Source: a virus. From it: DNA of 26,485 nucleotides. How positions within the stretch are numbered: position 1 is the stretch's first letter; every line of letters starts with the position of its first letter. The stretch is from IMG/VR virus record IMGVR_UViG_3300043773_001128, positions 1-26,485 of that record. One strand, 5' to 3'. Below, in pieces: positions 7,239 to 16,414 of this stretch. A program made the translations under genes and the position numbers. The notes beneath the pieces were generated by a model that worked only from the letters and a program-made list of their open reading frames with translations, was not told where the DNA came from and did not search any database.

Positions 7239-8594
7239 ATGGGAAACTTAAGACCAATTGGTAGTGAAAAACTACAGGGAATGGATAAAATTAGAAGAAT
7301 TATTGAAATTTCTCGTTACAACGAAAATACACCAAATCCTGTTAATGAATCTAAATCTACAGAATATTCAATTGATTTAGCGGATGGAAATAGATATCAA
7401 ATCGTAAAAGAAAAGGCAGGTTATATTATAAAGAAAACTATTAACGAATCTGAAAGTGAATATATTGCACCTATGAAAAATAGACAATATTTCAATTCTT
7501 ATTCTCAAGCGTTTAAAAGAATGAATTTAATGGCAAAAGAATTAAATACATTATTTGAAAATGAAGAAGGTACGTCATTGTTTAATGAGGATAAAAAATA
7601 TATCCTAAAAAGAAAATCAACTAATGAGATGATGACTAATGACATTGAACTTGATGAACAATCGGCACCCGCTCCAGCACCTGCAGCGGCACCCGCTCCA
7701 GCGGCAGCACCCGCTCCAGCACCTGTTGCTGTACCATCACCAGAACCTGAGGCATTACCTGAACCGGCACCTGAGGATGAACCTAATTTTGATGAAATGG
7801 GTGGGGATGAAGAAGACGATGACGATAACGAACCTGTAACAATGAAGGTAATCCAAAAATTAACAGGTAAATTAGCACAAAAAATTAGAAACTTTAATAA
7901 TGAAGATGAAGAAATGATTGGGGATGACGTTAAATACGTTATTAATTCAATTTTATCGGCATTGGATTTAACAACATTAAATGATGATGATATTGATGAA
8001 ATTATTGATCGTTTAGAAGGTGTTGAAGAAGACGAACAAGGAATGGGAGAAGAAGAGCCAGGAATGGGAGAAGAAGAACCGGGAATGGGAGAAGAATTAC
8101 CTCCACCACCGGCAGAAGGAGGAGAGATGAAAGAAGTTATGAGTTTAGAAGACGCTCTTAATGAAAAAATTCCATCGGCTTATGCTTCAGGTATGAAAAA
8201 AGAATTAAATATGGGATACGATTCAATGGAAGATGATTTTGAAAATGAATATCCAAGACACGGAGCGAAATTAAAACAAAGATCTTACCCACATTTATCA
8301 CATGGAACATTCGGTGAATCAACAATAGATAAAATAATTTCAAAATATTTTAACATTAATGAAGAAGACGAATTAAGAAAAGAAAAAAATAAAATGAGAT
8401 TACGTGAAATGAGAGAATTTGATAAATCAGAAATTAAGAGATTGTCAGAAACTATCAGACAAGAAAGATCGGCATTAAGTTATATGGAAAAAAATCCTAA
8501 TTCTTCTTTAGTTGGTATTACAAACAAAAAGAATTTAATTTTTAAAGACGGTATCACTGAAACTAAAATTACACCAAATGGATCTATTCTGTGA
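7239..8594 (+). CDS. Uncharacterised modular protein with Pro-Ala linker
   Basis: I do not recognise a family for this 451-residue protein. Residues 1-135 include a short N-terminal helix (KIRRIIEISRY) and a small beta-rich region (YSIDLADGNRYQIVKEKAGYIIKK). Residues about 143-185 are a Pro-Ala-rich, then Pro-Glu linker. An acidic helical domain follows (about 200-265), then three copies of GMGEEEP or its variant. The C-terminal part is a charged coiled coil (about 365-420) and a short tail. Linkers of this kind are common in virion proteins. It starts an apparent four-gene run toward the terminase, and its stop codon overlaps the next start (GTGA). A core or internal head protein is possible but unproven. 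Confidence 0.75.
   Translation: MGNLRPIGSEKLQGMDKIRRIIEISRYNENTPNPVNESKSTEYSIDLADGNRYQIVKEKAGYIIKKTINESESEYIAPMKNRQYFNSYSQAFKRMNLMAKELNTLFENEEGTSLFNEDKKYILKRKSTNEMMTNDIELDEQSAPAPAPAAAPAPAAAPAPAPVAVPSPEPEALPEPAPEDEPNFDEMGGDEEDDDDNEPVTMKVIQKLTGKLAQKIRNFNNEDEEMIGDDVKYVINSILSALDLTTLNDDDIDEIIDRLEGVEEDEQGMGEEEPGMGEEEPGMGEELPPPPAEGGEMKEVMSLEDALNEKIPSAYASGMKKELNMGYDSMEDDFENEYPRHGAKLKQRSYPHLSHGTFGESTIDKIISKYFNINEEDELRKEKNKMRLREMREFDKSEIKRLSETIRQERSALSYMEKNPNSSLVGITNKKNLIFKDGITETKITPNGSIL
7665..7779 (+). repeat. Pro-Ala coding repeat
   Basis: Short imperfect repeats of GCACCCGCTCCAGC-type units encode alternating Ala and Pro, then Pro-Glu. The stretch is far richer in GC than its surroundings and encodes a stiff extended linker. 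Confidence 0.8.
8040..8102 (+). repeat. Three 21-base tandem repeats (GMGEEEP)
   Basis: Three consecutive 21-base units beginning GGAATGGGAGAAGAA encode GMGEEEP twice and GMGEELP once. They differ at few positions, which suggests recent duplication. Confidence 0.85.
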
Positions 8595-8998
8595 ATAAAT
8601 TAATTTACATAAATGGAATGGGACCCAACTATAAGGGTGACAACATTTATGAATTTATTTTTTCGGATACGTTAGAAGTTTGGGGAGACAATTGGGAATC
8701 AAAACCATCAAATGGATATCCAAATCCACCAGATGTTGAATACATTAAGAAAGTTGGTGTATTAATAAATGGAGAAATAGGTTTGGAGTTAATTCAAGAT
8801 TCGGACGTATTCTCAATGTTGGACTCAATGGATGGTGTAATTTCATTGGGGTGGGAAAAAGAAAATGATGAAATTGATTTTTCCGTTACAAAACGACTTG
8901 TTTTTAGGTTTGGAGAAACAGAACAAGAAGTAAAAGATAAATTATATGAACGAGATATTGTTCTTGAGTTTGAAAAAAAAATGATATATGAGAACTAA
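8591..8998 (+). CDS. Uncharacterised phage protein, 135 residues
   Basis: The frame opens with GTG overlapping the previous stop as GTGA, a typical coupled start. An in-frame ATG at 8618 (residue 10) is the alternative. The protein is a compact beta-rich sequence: INGMGPNYKGDNIYEFIFSD, then a segment with EVWGDNW, then ISLGWEKENDEIDF and a C-terminal helix with charged residues. I do not recognise the family. It has no membrane segment or signal. Its stop overlaps the next start by eleven bases, so the three genes 7239-10106 are translationally coupled and probably act in the same particle or stage. Confidence 0.75.
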   Translation: MNKLIYINGMGPNYKGDNIYEFIFSDTLEVWGDNWESKPSNGYPNPPDVEYIKKVGVLINGEIGLELIQDSDVFSMLDSMDGVISLGWEKENDEIDFSVTKRLVFRFGETEQEVKDKLYERDIVLEFEKKMIYEN

Positions 8999-10106
8999 AA
9001 AAGACATACAAATGTTATTAGAAAGCGGACTATCATCCGCTTTTGTTGCTAAATTAAATGACACTCAAATAAAGTCGTTAGTAAATAGATTTAGTAAGAA
9101 TGTTATTGAAGAACAATCAATACCTCAAAACACAACGGTGGTAACAAAACCGGCACAACCATCATATCAAGTTAACCCTAATTCTAAAACTATGGTTAAT
9201 GGCGTTGAGGTAGATACAACTGGAGGTAAAACTGTTGTAACCCCATTAAAAGAAAAAAATGAAATGACTGAGAAATTTGAATCAAAGGCACAACAAGGAT
9301 TCTTTTGGGCAAAATGTAATACAAGTAAAGGTGTAAAGAAAAAGAAGTGGTGTGAATTAGCAAGAGAGTTTTCCGACAAAACCACTAAAAAAGATTATGA
9401 AAATATGCCAGATCAAGTTACTGAAGGTTTTTATGATTTGTTTAAGAAAAAAACACCAAATCAAATTAGAGATTCTAAATTAAAAAATGAATTTAAAAAC
9501 TTTATTGTTAAATATTCAAAAATAAAAGATATTGAATCTGAAATTGAAGATTGGACCGACAAAAAAATAATTGATCAAATTAAGGGTTACGCAGATATGT
9601 CAAAACACGGAAGTACTCATAATAAAAGAGCGAAAGAACTTTATAGTAAATTATTTGAAAAGAAAAAAGAAAAAACCAATGAAGAATATGAAAAACTTTT
9701 GGAGGATCGTATTGTTGAAATGATTGAGAAACACATTGAACCTAAAATGACCAAGGCAGATATTTTAAAAACAATTTCAGAAAAAATGGAAAAAAGTAAT
9801 TCTATGATTTTGAGAAATCCAAAAAAAATGAGTATGTTTGCTAAAGAATCAGGAATTGAAAGTAAAAGAATGAAAAAACCTACTCAAATGATGCCAATTA
9901 TGGGAACAATGGAAGAAAACGAAACTAAAGAAAAAGAAAGAACTAAGGAGAAAGATGCACCTAGTAAACCGGGTACTACACCTAAAAGAAGGGGAAATCC
10001 TGTTAAAAATCCTAATCCTGGGGTTAAAGAAGATCCAAGAGGTCAAAAGAAAAATAAAGAAAAAATGAAACAAGATTTCATTGGATTAATTAACCAAGCA
10101 ATTTAA
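8988..10106 (+). CDS. Basic phage protein with SKAQQ/KKWC module
   Basis: The first 17 residues (MRTKKDIQMLLESGLSS) form a short helix containing LLE-S, which resembles a T4-type prohead protease site (L-x-E). Residues about 98-136 hold a compact module with SKAQQGFFWAKC, KKKKWCELA and FSDKTTKKDY. I recognise this kind of block from other large phages, where it occurs in many unrelated proteins, but its function is unknown. The central region is a long charged helix (about 155-265). The last 70 residues are Lys/Pro-rich and probably disordered. Overall charge is strongly basic. A packaged, nucleic-acid-associated internal protein would fit, but this is inference. It overlaps the preceding gene by 11 bases and is followed by the next after 4 bases. 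Confidence 0.75.
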   Translation: MRTKKDIQMLLESGLSSAFVAKLNDTQIKSLVNRFSKNVIEEQSIPQNTTVVTKPAQPSYQVNPNSKTMVNGVEVDTTGGKTVVTPLKEKNEMTEKFESKAQQGFFWAKCNTSKGVKKKKWCELAREFSDKTTKKDYENMPDQVTEGFYDLFKKKTPNQIRDSKLKNEFKNFIVKYSKIKDIESEIEDWTDKKIIDQIKGYADMSKHGSTHNKRAKELYSKLFEKKKEKTNEEYEKLLEDRIVEMIEKHIEPKMTKADILKTISEKMEKSNSMILRNPKKMSMFAKESGIESKRMKKPTQMMPIMGTMEENETKEKERTKEKDAPSKPGTTPKRRGNPVKNPNPGVKEDPRGQKKNKEKMKQDFIGLINQAI

Positions 10107-10110
10107 CAAA

Positions 10111-11484
10111 ATGGGAAATAAAGATTTAGAAAGATTAATTAGAAGAATCGTTAAAGAAGCCCCTGTTGATTATGGTGATTATCCTGAAAGGATGGATCCA
10201 AGATCTCAAGCAAAAATTGAAGACCCTGAAGGTTTATACGCTAAAAATAGAGCATTTAGAAAAGGGGCAAGTGATGTAGAAAGAATTGCAGGAACACGAT
10301 TTAAAGAAATAGTTGATTATGTAAAGAGATATTACGGAGCTGAAGGTAATATTACTGAACCGTCAGTAAAAAGATCCATTCAAATGGAACAAATGAATGC
10401 TGTAAGACAAGCAATGTCAATTGAACCTGCACATAGAGAAGAGTTAAGAGATTTGGCAGTTGAGATTGCGTCTAAAGAATCAGGATGGATGTCACCCGAT
10501 ATGACCATGGAAGAAGCATTAGAAAATGGAATAATCACTAAAAGAGAAGGTGAAAATGGTGGAGTAGTATACGAGTATGATTTTTTTAATCTTTTGACTT
10601 TCTTAGGTGAACAACCAATTGATCCAAGTGTGTTTAGAATGCAACCGAAAGAAATGAAAAAATTAGAATTACCTCCAAATTTTTCATTTGACGTTGATGA
10701 ATTAACTCCAGATGAAATGAGACAACTTGAAATTGAAAAACGAAATGTTATTAACGCTCTAATTCAAGGAACGGGTAAAAGAATTCAGTTTGCATATCAA
10801 ATTGAAGAATTTAGAGATAGATTAGAACAAATTGATCCAAGATTATATTCAATCTATAATAAGATAATGTCAGCAAACGATTTAATGTATTTCACCGATG
10901 AACAATTGATTGAAATGTTAGGTGGGAATGCCGCAGGATCATCAGGTCAATCTTATGATGATGGAGATGAGGATGAGGATGAAGGTGGTCAAGAAAATGG
11001 TCAAGAAGATGATGTTGAAACTTTTTATGGAAATGGATTAATATTTCCAATTTTATTACACGAATTAGGGAAAACATTTGAAATGATCCCATCAAGAGAA
11101 CAATGGAGAAACGTAGATCCATCCATTGCTCAAGATGTAATGGGTCAAACTGATGTCTTTTCAAACGAACCAATGCAATTTAGAGTTGGGGGAGAATTAG
11201 TGAGAAAATTAAGATCTCTTTTACCTGATGAATTAACAATTGATGAGTATGGTAAAAAGTATAAATTTTATTTCTCAAAAATACTTTATGGTATACCAGC
11301 TGAAGAATTTTTAAGAGACATTATGGCAAATGTTGTTTCTGAAGATAATGCTGATAATGACAAAGCAAGACGTAAATTTGAGGAAATTTTACAACAAGCA
11401 AAACGAGAATATGATAGATATCATAACGATGATGAAGAGGATGAGGAAGAAGATGATGATATCCTTTCAGAATTAGGTCTTTAA
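10111..11484 (+). CDS. Uncharacterised acidic phage protein, 457 residues
   Basis: The N-terminus (MGNKDLERLIRRIVKEAP) is a short basic amphipathic helix ending in VKE-A, close to the prohead protease consensus. The body is helical, with a segment LIFPILLHELGKTFEMI (about residue 310-327) as its most hydrophobic part. Two acidic low-complexity linkers break it: DDGDEDEDEGG (about 287-297) and DDEEDEEEDDD near the C-terminus. I do not recognise the family. It ends the run that starts at 7239 and is closed by a strong terminator just before the terminase unit. A structural or internal head protein is likely from its position. Confidence 0.75.
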   Translation: MGNKDLERLIRRIVKEAPVDYGDYPERMDPRSQAKIEDPEGLYAKNRAFRKGASDVERIAGTRFKEIVDYVKRYYGAEGNITEPSVKRSIQMEQMNAVRQAMSIEPAHREELRDLAVEIASKESGWMSPDMTMEEALENGIITKREGENGGVVYEYDFFNLLTFLGEQPIDPSVFRMQPKEMKKLELPPNFSFDVDELTPDEMRQLEIEKRNVINALIQGTGKRIQFAYQIEEFRDRLEQIDPRLYSIYNKIMSANDLMYFTDEQLIEMLGGNAAGSSGQSYDDGDEDEDEGGQENGQEDDVETFYGNGLIFPILLHELGKTFEMIPSREQWRNVDPSIAQDVMGQTDVFSNEPMQFRVGGELVRKLRSLLPDELTIDEYGKKYKFYFSKILYGIPAEEFLRDIMANVVSEDNADNDKARRKFEEILQQAKREYDRYHNDDEEDEEEDDDILSELGL

Positions 11485-11501
11485 AAATCCTTAAAATAAC
11501 T

Positions 11502-11536
11502 AAAAACCCCCTTTTATGAAAATAACTGGGGGTTTT
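11502..11536 (+). terminator. Intrinsic terminator before the terminase gene
   Basis: AAAACCCCC (11503-11511) pairs with GGGGGTTTT (11528-11536) around a 16-base loop. Only TTTT follows the stem, so the T tract is short. Confidence 0.65.
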
Positions 11537-11538
11537 GA

Positions 11539-11546
11539 TATTTATA
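11539..11546 (+). promoter_or_regulatory. Candidate late promoter box TATTTATA
   Basis: The box follows the terminator at once and ends 13 bases before the terminase ATG. Terminator plus box marks this as a transcription boundary. Confidence 0.45.
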
Positions 11547-11559
11547 GATAAATACTTTT

Positions 11560-13323
11560 ATGGGTTTATCTAAAGAACAAGTAATGCTTGAGTATGTGAA
11601 GTGTATGAAGGACACAACTTACGCATTAAAAACTTATTTACAGACATATGATAATACGGTATCTCAATACGTGCCGTTAGAGTTATTTCCCGATCAAATA
11701 TCTTTACTACAAGATTACGAAAATTACAATGAAAATATTGCATTAAAATATCGTCAGGCGGGTGTATCTACGGTTACAGCCGCTTGGGCATCAAAACGAT
11801 TAGCATTTGCTAAGAAAAACAAACCTGAAAAAATCCTTATTATTGCCAACAAACTTGATACATCATTAGAGATGGCGAATAAGGTAAGAGCATTTATTGG
11901 TCAATGGCCAAAATGGGTAGGTGTTGATTTCGCAGCGGAAAAAAACTCACAAAAACATTATAAATTAAATAATGGATCTGAAGTAAAAGCCGTGGCAACA
12001 TCAAAAGATGCCTTACGTGGTTTTACCCCTACAATACTTATATTTGATGAGGCGGCGTTTATTGAAGCCGACAGTGATTTCTGGGCGGCTTGTATGGCAT
12101 CCTTATCCACAGGGGGTAAGGTAATTGTGGTTTCAACACCGAATGGTTATGACCCAATTTATTATGAGATATATGATCAAGCATTAAGAAATATGAATGA
12201 CTTCAAAATTTCTGAGATGTATTGGTTTAGAGATCCAAGGTATACCAAAGATTTATATTTAGTCAAAACACAGGATATTATTCATTATTTATTAAATAAA
12301 GAGGAATATACCGATGACGATATTTTAAGTTGGGAAAATATCCCATTTAAAGATAGGAATTACGATGATCTTAAAGCAATTATGGATACAGGTTATAAAC
12401 CTTGTTCCGTTTGGTTTGAGGGGATGGTAAAAAAACTTAAATACGACAAGAGAAAGGTATCTCAGGAGTTGGAGTGTAACTTCTTAGGATCGGGGGATAA
12501 TGTCTTTGATTCTAATATGTTACAAAAAATCCGTGAGAATATGTTAAAAGACCCCCAAAATAAAATGATGGGTAATTCACTATGGATTTGGAAAGAACCT
12601 GTTGTGGGACACAAATACATAATGGGGGTTGACGTTTCTCGTGGAGATAGTGAGGACTTTAGTACAATCCAAATTATTGATTTTGATGAAAGGGAACAAG
12701 TATTAGAATATATTGGTAAAATACCACCCGATACGTTGGCGGAAGTTGCTTTTAAATGGGCAAATATGTATTCTGCGTTTGTTGTGGTGGATATAACAGG
12801 AGGTATGGGTATAACAACTGTACGTAAATTACAAGAATTTGATTACAAGAATTTGTATATTGATGGGGTTGATCAAAATAATATATGGAGGTCGGCATCA
12901 AGAACGGTAGATAAAATACCGGGTATTAATTTTAACTCTAAAAGAGTACAAATTATTGCGGCGTTTGAGGAAGGAATGAGACACGGATTTAGAATGTATA
13001 GTTCTAGATTGTATAACGAGATGAATACTTTCGTTTACATAAACGGTAGACCCGATCACCAAAAAGGACACCACGATGATTTAATTATGTCTATTGCCAT
13101 GGCATTATATGTTGGGGAGTCATCTTTTTCAAGTTTAGAGAAAGTTACGGAACATACCAAATCAATGATTGAATCTTGGACTGTAACTAATAATGAATCT
13201 GTAAAAGATATTATTAGTTTTAATCCTGTTATGCCAAATATCACTTATGATTCAAGGAGAGATAGTAGTGCCCCAAGTAGAAGTGATTATGCTAAATACG
13301 GATGGTTATTTGGTGGAAGATAA
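11560..13323 (+). CDS. Terminase large subunit, T4 gp17-like
   Basis: The DNA-packaging motor at the portal, which also cuts concatemers. The N-terminal ATPase has the variant Walker A RQAGVST (65-71), Walker B ILIFDEAAF (159-167, Asp163 and catalytic Glu164) and the coupling motif STPNG (192-196). The C-terminal RNase H-fold nuclease has the three acidic positions expected: Asp358 in GVDVSRGD, Asp411 in VVVDITGG and Asp506/507 in HHDDLIMS. The length of 587 matches T4 gp17 (610). The ATG at 11560 has an A-rich leader and no Shine-Dalgarno. No small terminase gene is obvious next to it; it may lie elsewhere. Confidence 0.97.
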   Translation: MGLSKEQVMLEYVKCMKDTTYALKTYLQTYDNTVSQYVPLELFPDQISLLQDYENYNENIALKYRQAGVSTVTAAWASKRLAFAKKNKPEKILIIANKLDTSLEMANKVRAFIGQWPKWVGVDFAAEKNSQKHYKLNNGSEVKAVATSKDALRGFTPTILIFDEAAFIEADSDFWAACMASLSTGGKVIVVSTPNGYDPIYYEIYDQALRNMNDFKISEMYWFRDPRYTKDLYLVKTQDIIHYLLNKEEYTDDDILSWENIPFKDRNYDDLKAIMDTGYKPCSVWFEGMVKKLKYDKRKVSQELECNFLGSGDNVFDSNMLQKIRENMLKDPQNKMMGNSLWIWKEPVVGHKYIMGVDVSRGDSEDFSTIQIIDFDEREQVLEYIGKIPPDTLAEVAFKWANMYSAFVVVDITGGMGITTVRKLQEFDYKNLYIDGVDQNNIWRSASRTVDKIPGINFNSKRVQIIAAFEEGMRHGFRMYSSRLYNEMNTFVYINGRPDHQKGHHDDLIMSIAMALYVGESSFSSLEKVTEHTKSMIESWTVTNNESVKDIISFNPVMPNITYDSRRDSSAPSRSDYAKYGWLFGGR

Positions 13324-13331
13324 TATTTATT
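13324..13331 (+). promoter_or_regulatory. Candidate late promoter box TATTTATT
   Basis: The box directly abuts the terminase stop codon and ends 11 bases before the next ATG. Confidence 0.35.
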
Positions 13332-13342
13332 ATTAAAATAAA

Positions 13343-13723
13343 ATGGGATTAAGTTTAAGAAAAAGGTCGGGAAAAATATTTGCGGGATCAAGATTGATTG
13401 TTGAAGGTCAGGATATATTAACTGCTAAAGTATTTGAACCGGGTTTTGATGGTAAAATAGGATCTTTACCTAATGAACACAGAGAATCCCCAACTACCAC
13501 AATAACACCAACTACAACCACAACAACCACAATTTCTCCAACACCAACTATAACACCAACACCAAGTATAACTAGAGAACCGGATCCAACTAATACTCCA
13601 ACACCAAGTATAACTAGAGAACCGGATCCAACTAATACTCCAACACCCACAATTACAAGAACACCAAATTCGAGTGTGACTCCAACACCAACAAATACAC
13701 CAACACCAACATCTTCTAAATGA
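13343..13723 (+). CDS. Thr/Pro-rich repeat protein between terminase and portal
   Basis: The first ~48 residues form a short folded-looking segment, MGLSLRKRSGKIFAGSRLIV and onward to EPGFDGKIGS. The rest is entirely Thr/Pro-rich and includes two exact copies of SITREPDPTNTPTP. It has no signal peptide. Extended Thr/Pro tails are found on surface and structural phage proteins, where they act as stalks or as glycan carriers; that is a guess here. The place between terminase and portal suggests a head or neck protein. T4 itself has no counterpart at this spot that I recognise. Confidence 0.75.
   Translation: MGLSLRKRSGKIFAGSRLIVEGQDILTAKVFEPGFDGKIGSLPNEHRESPTTTITPTTTTTTTISPTPTITPTPSITREPDPTNTPTPSITREPDPTNTPTPTITRTPNSSVTPTPTNTPTPTSSK
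13556..13647 (+). repeat. Two exact 42-base tandem repeats plus 8-base partial copy
   Basis: Copies at 13556-13597 and 13598-13639 are related by a 42-base period, followed by CCAACACC at 13640-13647. The copies match except for edge variation before the first. The period is a multiple of three, so copy number can change without a frameshift. Confidence 0.9.
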
Positions 13724-13733
13724 GTTATTAAAC

Positions 13734-13749
13734 TATTTATATATTTATT
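13734..13749 (+). promoter_or_regulatory. Two tandem candidate late promoter boxes
   Basis: TATTTATA (13734-13741) is followed at once by TATTTATT (13742-13749). The second box ends 20 bases before the portal ATG. Confidence 0.4.
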
Positions 13750-13769
13750 GTTATACTTAATTTTTTAAT

Positions 13770-15677
13770 ATGGAAAATAATAATCAAAATCTAACAATTT
13801 GGCAAAAATTATCAAAAACTTTTGGTCCTAATTCTTTGCTGAACCAAGATTACCCAACATATTCGTTAGATAAAAAAGAACTACTCAAAACCACCGATAA
13901 GCAAGAGTATGAAAGAGAAAAATTACAGGCTCAACAATCCATGTATTTGTCAGGACAATGGGCTAAAATTGAAAATAACCTTTATACTCAGGCGGTTTAT
14001 TACGAACCAACAAGATTGGCGGCATTTTATGACTATGAATCAATGGAATTTACTCCTGAGATTTCAACGGCATTAGATATATATGCTGAAGAATCTACCA
14101 CACCAAATCAAGATGGTTATATTCTACAAATTTATTCAGAATCAAAAAGAGTAAAAGGTATATTAACAGATTTATTTAATAATGTTTTAGATATTAACAC
14201 AAACTTACAAATGTGGACAAGAAATACTTGTAAATATGGTGATAACTTTGTGTACCTAAAATTGGACCCGGAAAAAGGTGTTGTTGGTTGTATGCAATTA
14301 CCAAACATTGAGATTGAACGTTTAGAACGTGGTATGGCAGCAAAATCAATAAATGCTGAAGTGGACCCAAAACAAAAAGGTTTAAGATTCCATTGGAAAA
14401 TAAAAGATATGGAATTTAACAGTTGGGAAGTTGCTCACTTTAGATTACTTGGTGACGATAGAAAACTTCCTTATGGTACCTCAATGTTAGAAAAAGCAAG
14501 AAGAATTTGGAAACAGTTATTATTGTCAGAAGATGCAATGTTAATTTATAGAACTTCAAGGGCACCTGAGAGAAGGGTGTTTAAAGTATTTGTTGGTAAT
14601 ATGGACGATAAAGATGTTGAACCATATGTACAACGTGTTGCAAACAAATTTAAGAGAGATCAAGTTGTGGATAATAAAACAGGTAATGTTGATTTACGTT
14701 TTAATCAGATGGCGGTTGATCAAGATTATTTTGTTCCTGTACGTGATGTTACACAAACAATGCCAATTGAGACATTACCGGGAGCACAAAATTTATCTGA
14801 AATTGCGGACATTGAATATATCCAAAAGAAATTGGTTACAGCATTACGTGTACCAAAAGCATACTTAGGATTTGAAGAGGTTGTTGGTGATGGTAAAAAT
14901 TTATCTCTACAGGACATTCGTTTTGCAAGGACTATTAACAAAATACAAAAAGCAATGATTTCAGAAATGAATAAAATTGCAATCATACACTTATTTATCT
15001 TAGGGTTTGAAGATGAGTTACAAAACTTTACATTAGGATTAACTAATCCATCAAAACAAGCGGATTTATTAATGATTGATGTGTGGAAAGAAAAAGTATT
15101 ACTATACAAAGATTTAGTTTCTGAAATACCTAATTCACTGGCACCTACATCCGCAACTTGGGCTAAGAAACATATTTTTGGGTTCTCAGATGAAGATATT
15201 AAATTAGATACTCAACAACAAAGATTAGAAAGAGCGGTTGCCGCCGAACTAGCAAATACCGCAACAGTTATCACACATACAGGTATGTTTGATGTTGTTG
15301 ATAGATTATATAAAACTAAATCAGGATCCACAGAAAATCCACCGGCAGGAGGGGCAGCACCTTCAGGTGGAGGAGGTGGAGGAGGTTCTTCATTTGGGGG
15401 AGGATCATTACCTGACTTTGGTGGTGGAGGTGGAGAATCTTCACCGGCACCAGAACCACCATTAGGTGGGGGTGAAATAGGCGGGGCACCTGAAGCACCG
15501 GGAGCACCTCCAGCACCTGAAGAAGAAGAAACACTACCTGAAGGAAAGAAAAATGATAACTTAAATATCTTACTTGAAAGTGATGATATTTATGGTGATA
15601 AGTACATTGACTTATCAAAAGGTAAAAATTCTTTAGGGTCAATTGAAAGTGAATTGAGCAAATTATTAAGAGATTGA
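13770..15677 (+). CDS. Portal protein, T4 gp20-like
   Basis: The dodecameric head vertex through which DNA enters and leaves. The order of segments matches T4-type portals: a wing region with YYEPTRLAAFYDYESMEF and TALDIYAEEST near residues 75-110; WEVAHFRLL and the YGTSMLEKARRIWKQL stretch in the stem; then RAPERRVFKV and the crown helices with ALRVPKAYLGFEE. Length 635 exceeds T4 gp20 (524). The excess is mostly a C-terminal tail of Gly, Pro, Ala and Glu (about 525-600). That tail ends in NILLESDD, an L-x-E site that the prohead protease might cut. The gene lies directly before the core-protein genes as in T4. Confidence 0.96.
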   Translation: MENNNQNLTIWQKLSKTFGPNSLLNQDYPTYSLDKKELLKTTDKQEYEREKLQAQQSMYLSGQWAKIENNLYTQAVYYEPTRLAAFYDYESMEFTPEISTALDIYAEESTTPNQDGYILQIYSESKRVKGILTDLFNNVLDINTNLQMWTRNTCKYGDNFVYLKLDPEKGVVGCMQLPNIEIERLERGMAAKSINAEVDPKQKGLRFHWKIKDMEFNSWEVAHFRLLGDDRKLPYGTSMLEKARRIWKQLLLSEDAMLIYRTSRAPERRVFKVFVGNMDDKDVEPYVQRVANKFKRDQVVDNKTGNVDLRFNQMAVDQDYFVPVRDVTQTMPIETLPGAQNLSEIADIEYIQKKLVTALRVPKAYLGFEEVVGDGKNLSLQDIRFARTINKIQKAMISEMNKIAIIHLFILGFEDELQNFTLGLTNPSKQADLLMIDVWKEKVLLYKDLVSEIPNSLAPTSATWAKKHIFGFSDEDIKLDTQQQRLERAVAAELANTATVITHTGMFDVVDRLYKTKSGSTENPPAGGAAPSGGGGGGGSSFGGGSLPDFGGGGGESSPAPEPPLGGGEIGGAPEAPGAPPAPEEEETLPEGKKNDNLNILLESDDIYGDKYIDLSKGKNSLGSIESELSKLLRD

Positions 15678-15685
15678 TATTTATA
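15678..15685 (+). promoter_or_regulatory. Candidate late promoter box TATTTATA
   Basis: The box directly follows the portal stop codon and ends 12 bases before the next ATG. Confidence 0.4.
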
Positions 15686-15697
15686 ATAAAAAAGATT

Positions 15698-16414
15698 ATG
15701 AAATTCGGTAAATTAAAATCAAAAATAGAAAACAAATTAGTTGAATCATACAAAAATGGTACAATTAAAACTGATATGTCTAAATTTAACTCATTGGTGT
15801 TAAAGAATAAAAATATTTCTAAACTTTTCTATTTGTACGATGAATTGACATCTAATAAAGGTTTGAATGAATCTATCGCAAACGAATTTATCAATCAAAG
15901 TATTACCGCATACGAAAACGCTATTAACAAAATTAAAATTGATGATTTAAAAAATTTAAATCTTTGGTTAGAAGGTAGTGAATATAATAACGAATATGAT
16001 GTTGTTGATAATTTGTTTTCTACAGGTATAACAAAATTAGAAGAAAAAATTACAAGTAAAAAAACAATTTTAGAAACAATTACAAAATTACCCAAAGAAA
16101 ACAAAGAAGTTATTGCAGTTCCATTAAAAACTATGGTTAACATTGCAAATAAAACAATCAGTAATTACGTAAGTAATCTTAATGAATCAGATCAAATAAA
16201 ATTAAAAACTTTATTATCATCTAAGGAAGATGAATTAGTAGAAAAATATAACTCTTTAAAAGAGAGCGTAATCTCTAAATTAGAGAAAATCCAAGAAAAA
16301 GAGCAAGATAAAGAAGTAGAAAAAACAATCAACGAAACAATTGAAAAAATTAATCAAGAATCATTTGATAAGTTGGGGTATTTAAAACTACAAGAATTAA
16401 ATAATAATCTTTAA
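15698..16414 (+). CDS. Coiled-coil protein, possible prohead core component
   Basis: A Lys/Glu/Asn-rich, almost wholly helical protein of 238 residues with a predicted coiled coil over the last ~90 residues. I do not recognise a sequence family. Its place directly after the portal and before the protease is where T4 has genes 67 and 68 for prohead core proteins, so a minor scaffold role is the best guess. I chose ATG 15698 (MKFGKLKSKIENKLVES) because an upstream in-frame TTG would put the promoter-like TATTTATA box inside the gene. The segment KLVE-S at residues 13-17 could be a protease site. Its stop codon overlaps that of the convergent rpsU gene (TTAA). Confidence 0.75.
   Translation: MKFGKLKSKIENKLVESYKNGTIKTDMSKFNSLVLKNKNISKLFYLYDELTSNKGLNESIANEFINQSITAYENAINKIKIDDLKNLNLWLEGSEYNNEYDVVDNLFSTGITKLEEKITSKKTILETITKLPKENKEVIAVPLKTMVNIANKTISNYVSNLNESDQIKLKTLLSSKEDELVEKYNSLKESVISKLEKIQEKEQDKEVEKTINETIEKINQESFDKLGYLKLQELNNNL

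Noticed and set aside
13408-13650. Minus-strand frame of Val and Gly repeats
   Set aside because: It is the reverse complement of the Thr/Pro repeat of the real gene.
15316-15753. Minus-strand frame opposite the portal C-terminus
   Set aside because: It mirrors the Gly/Pro-rich tail; it has no start context and conflicts with the portal and core genes.
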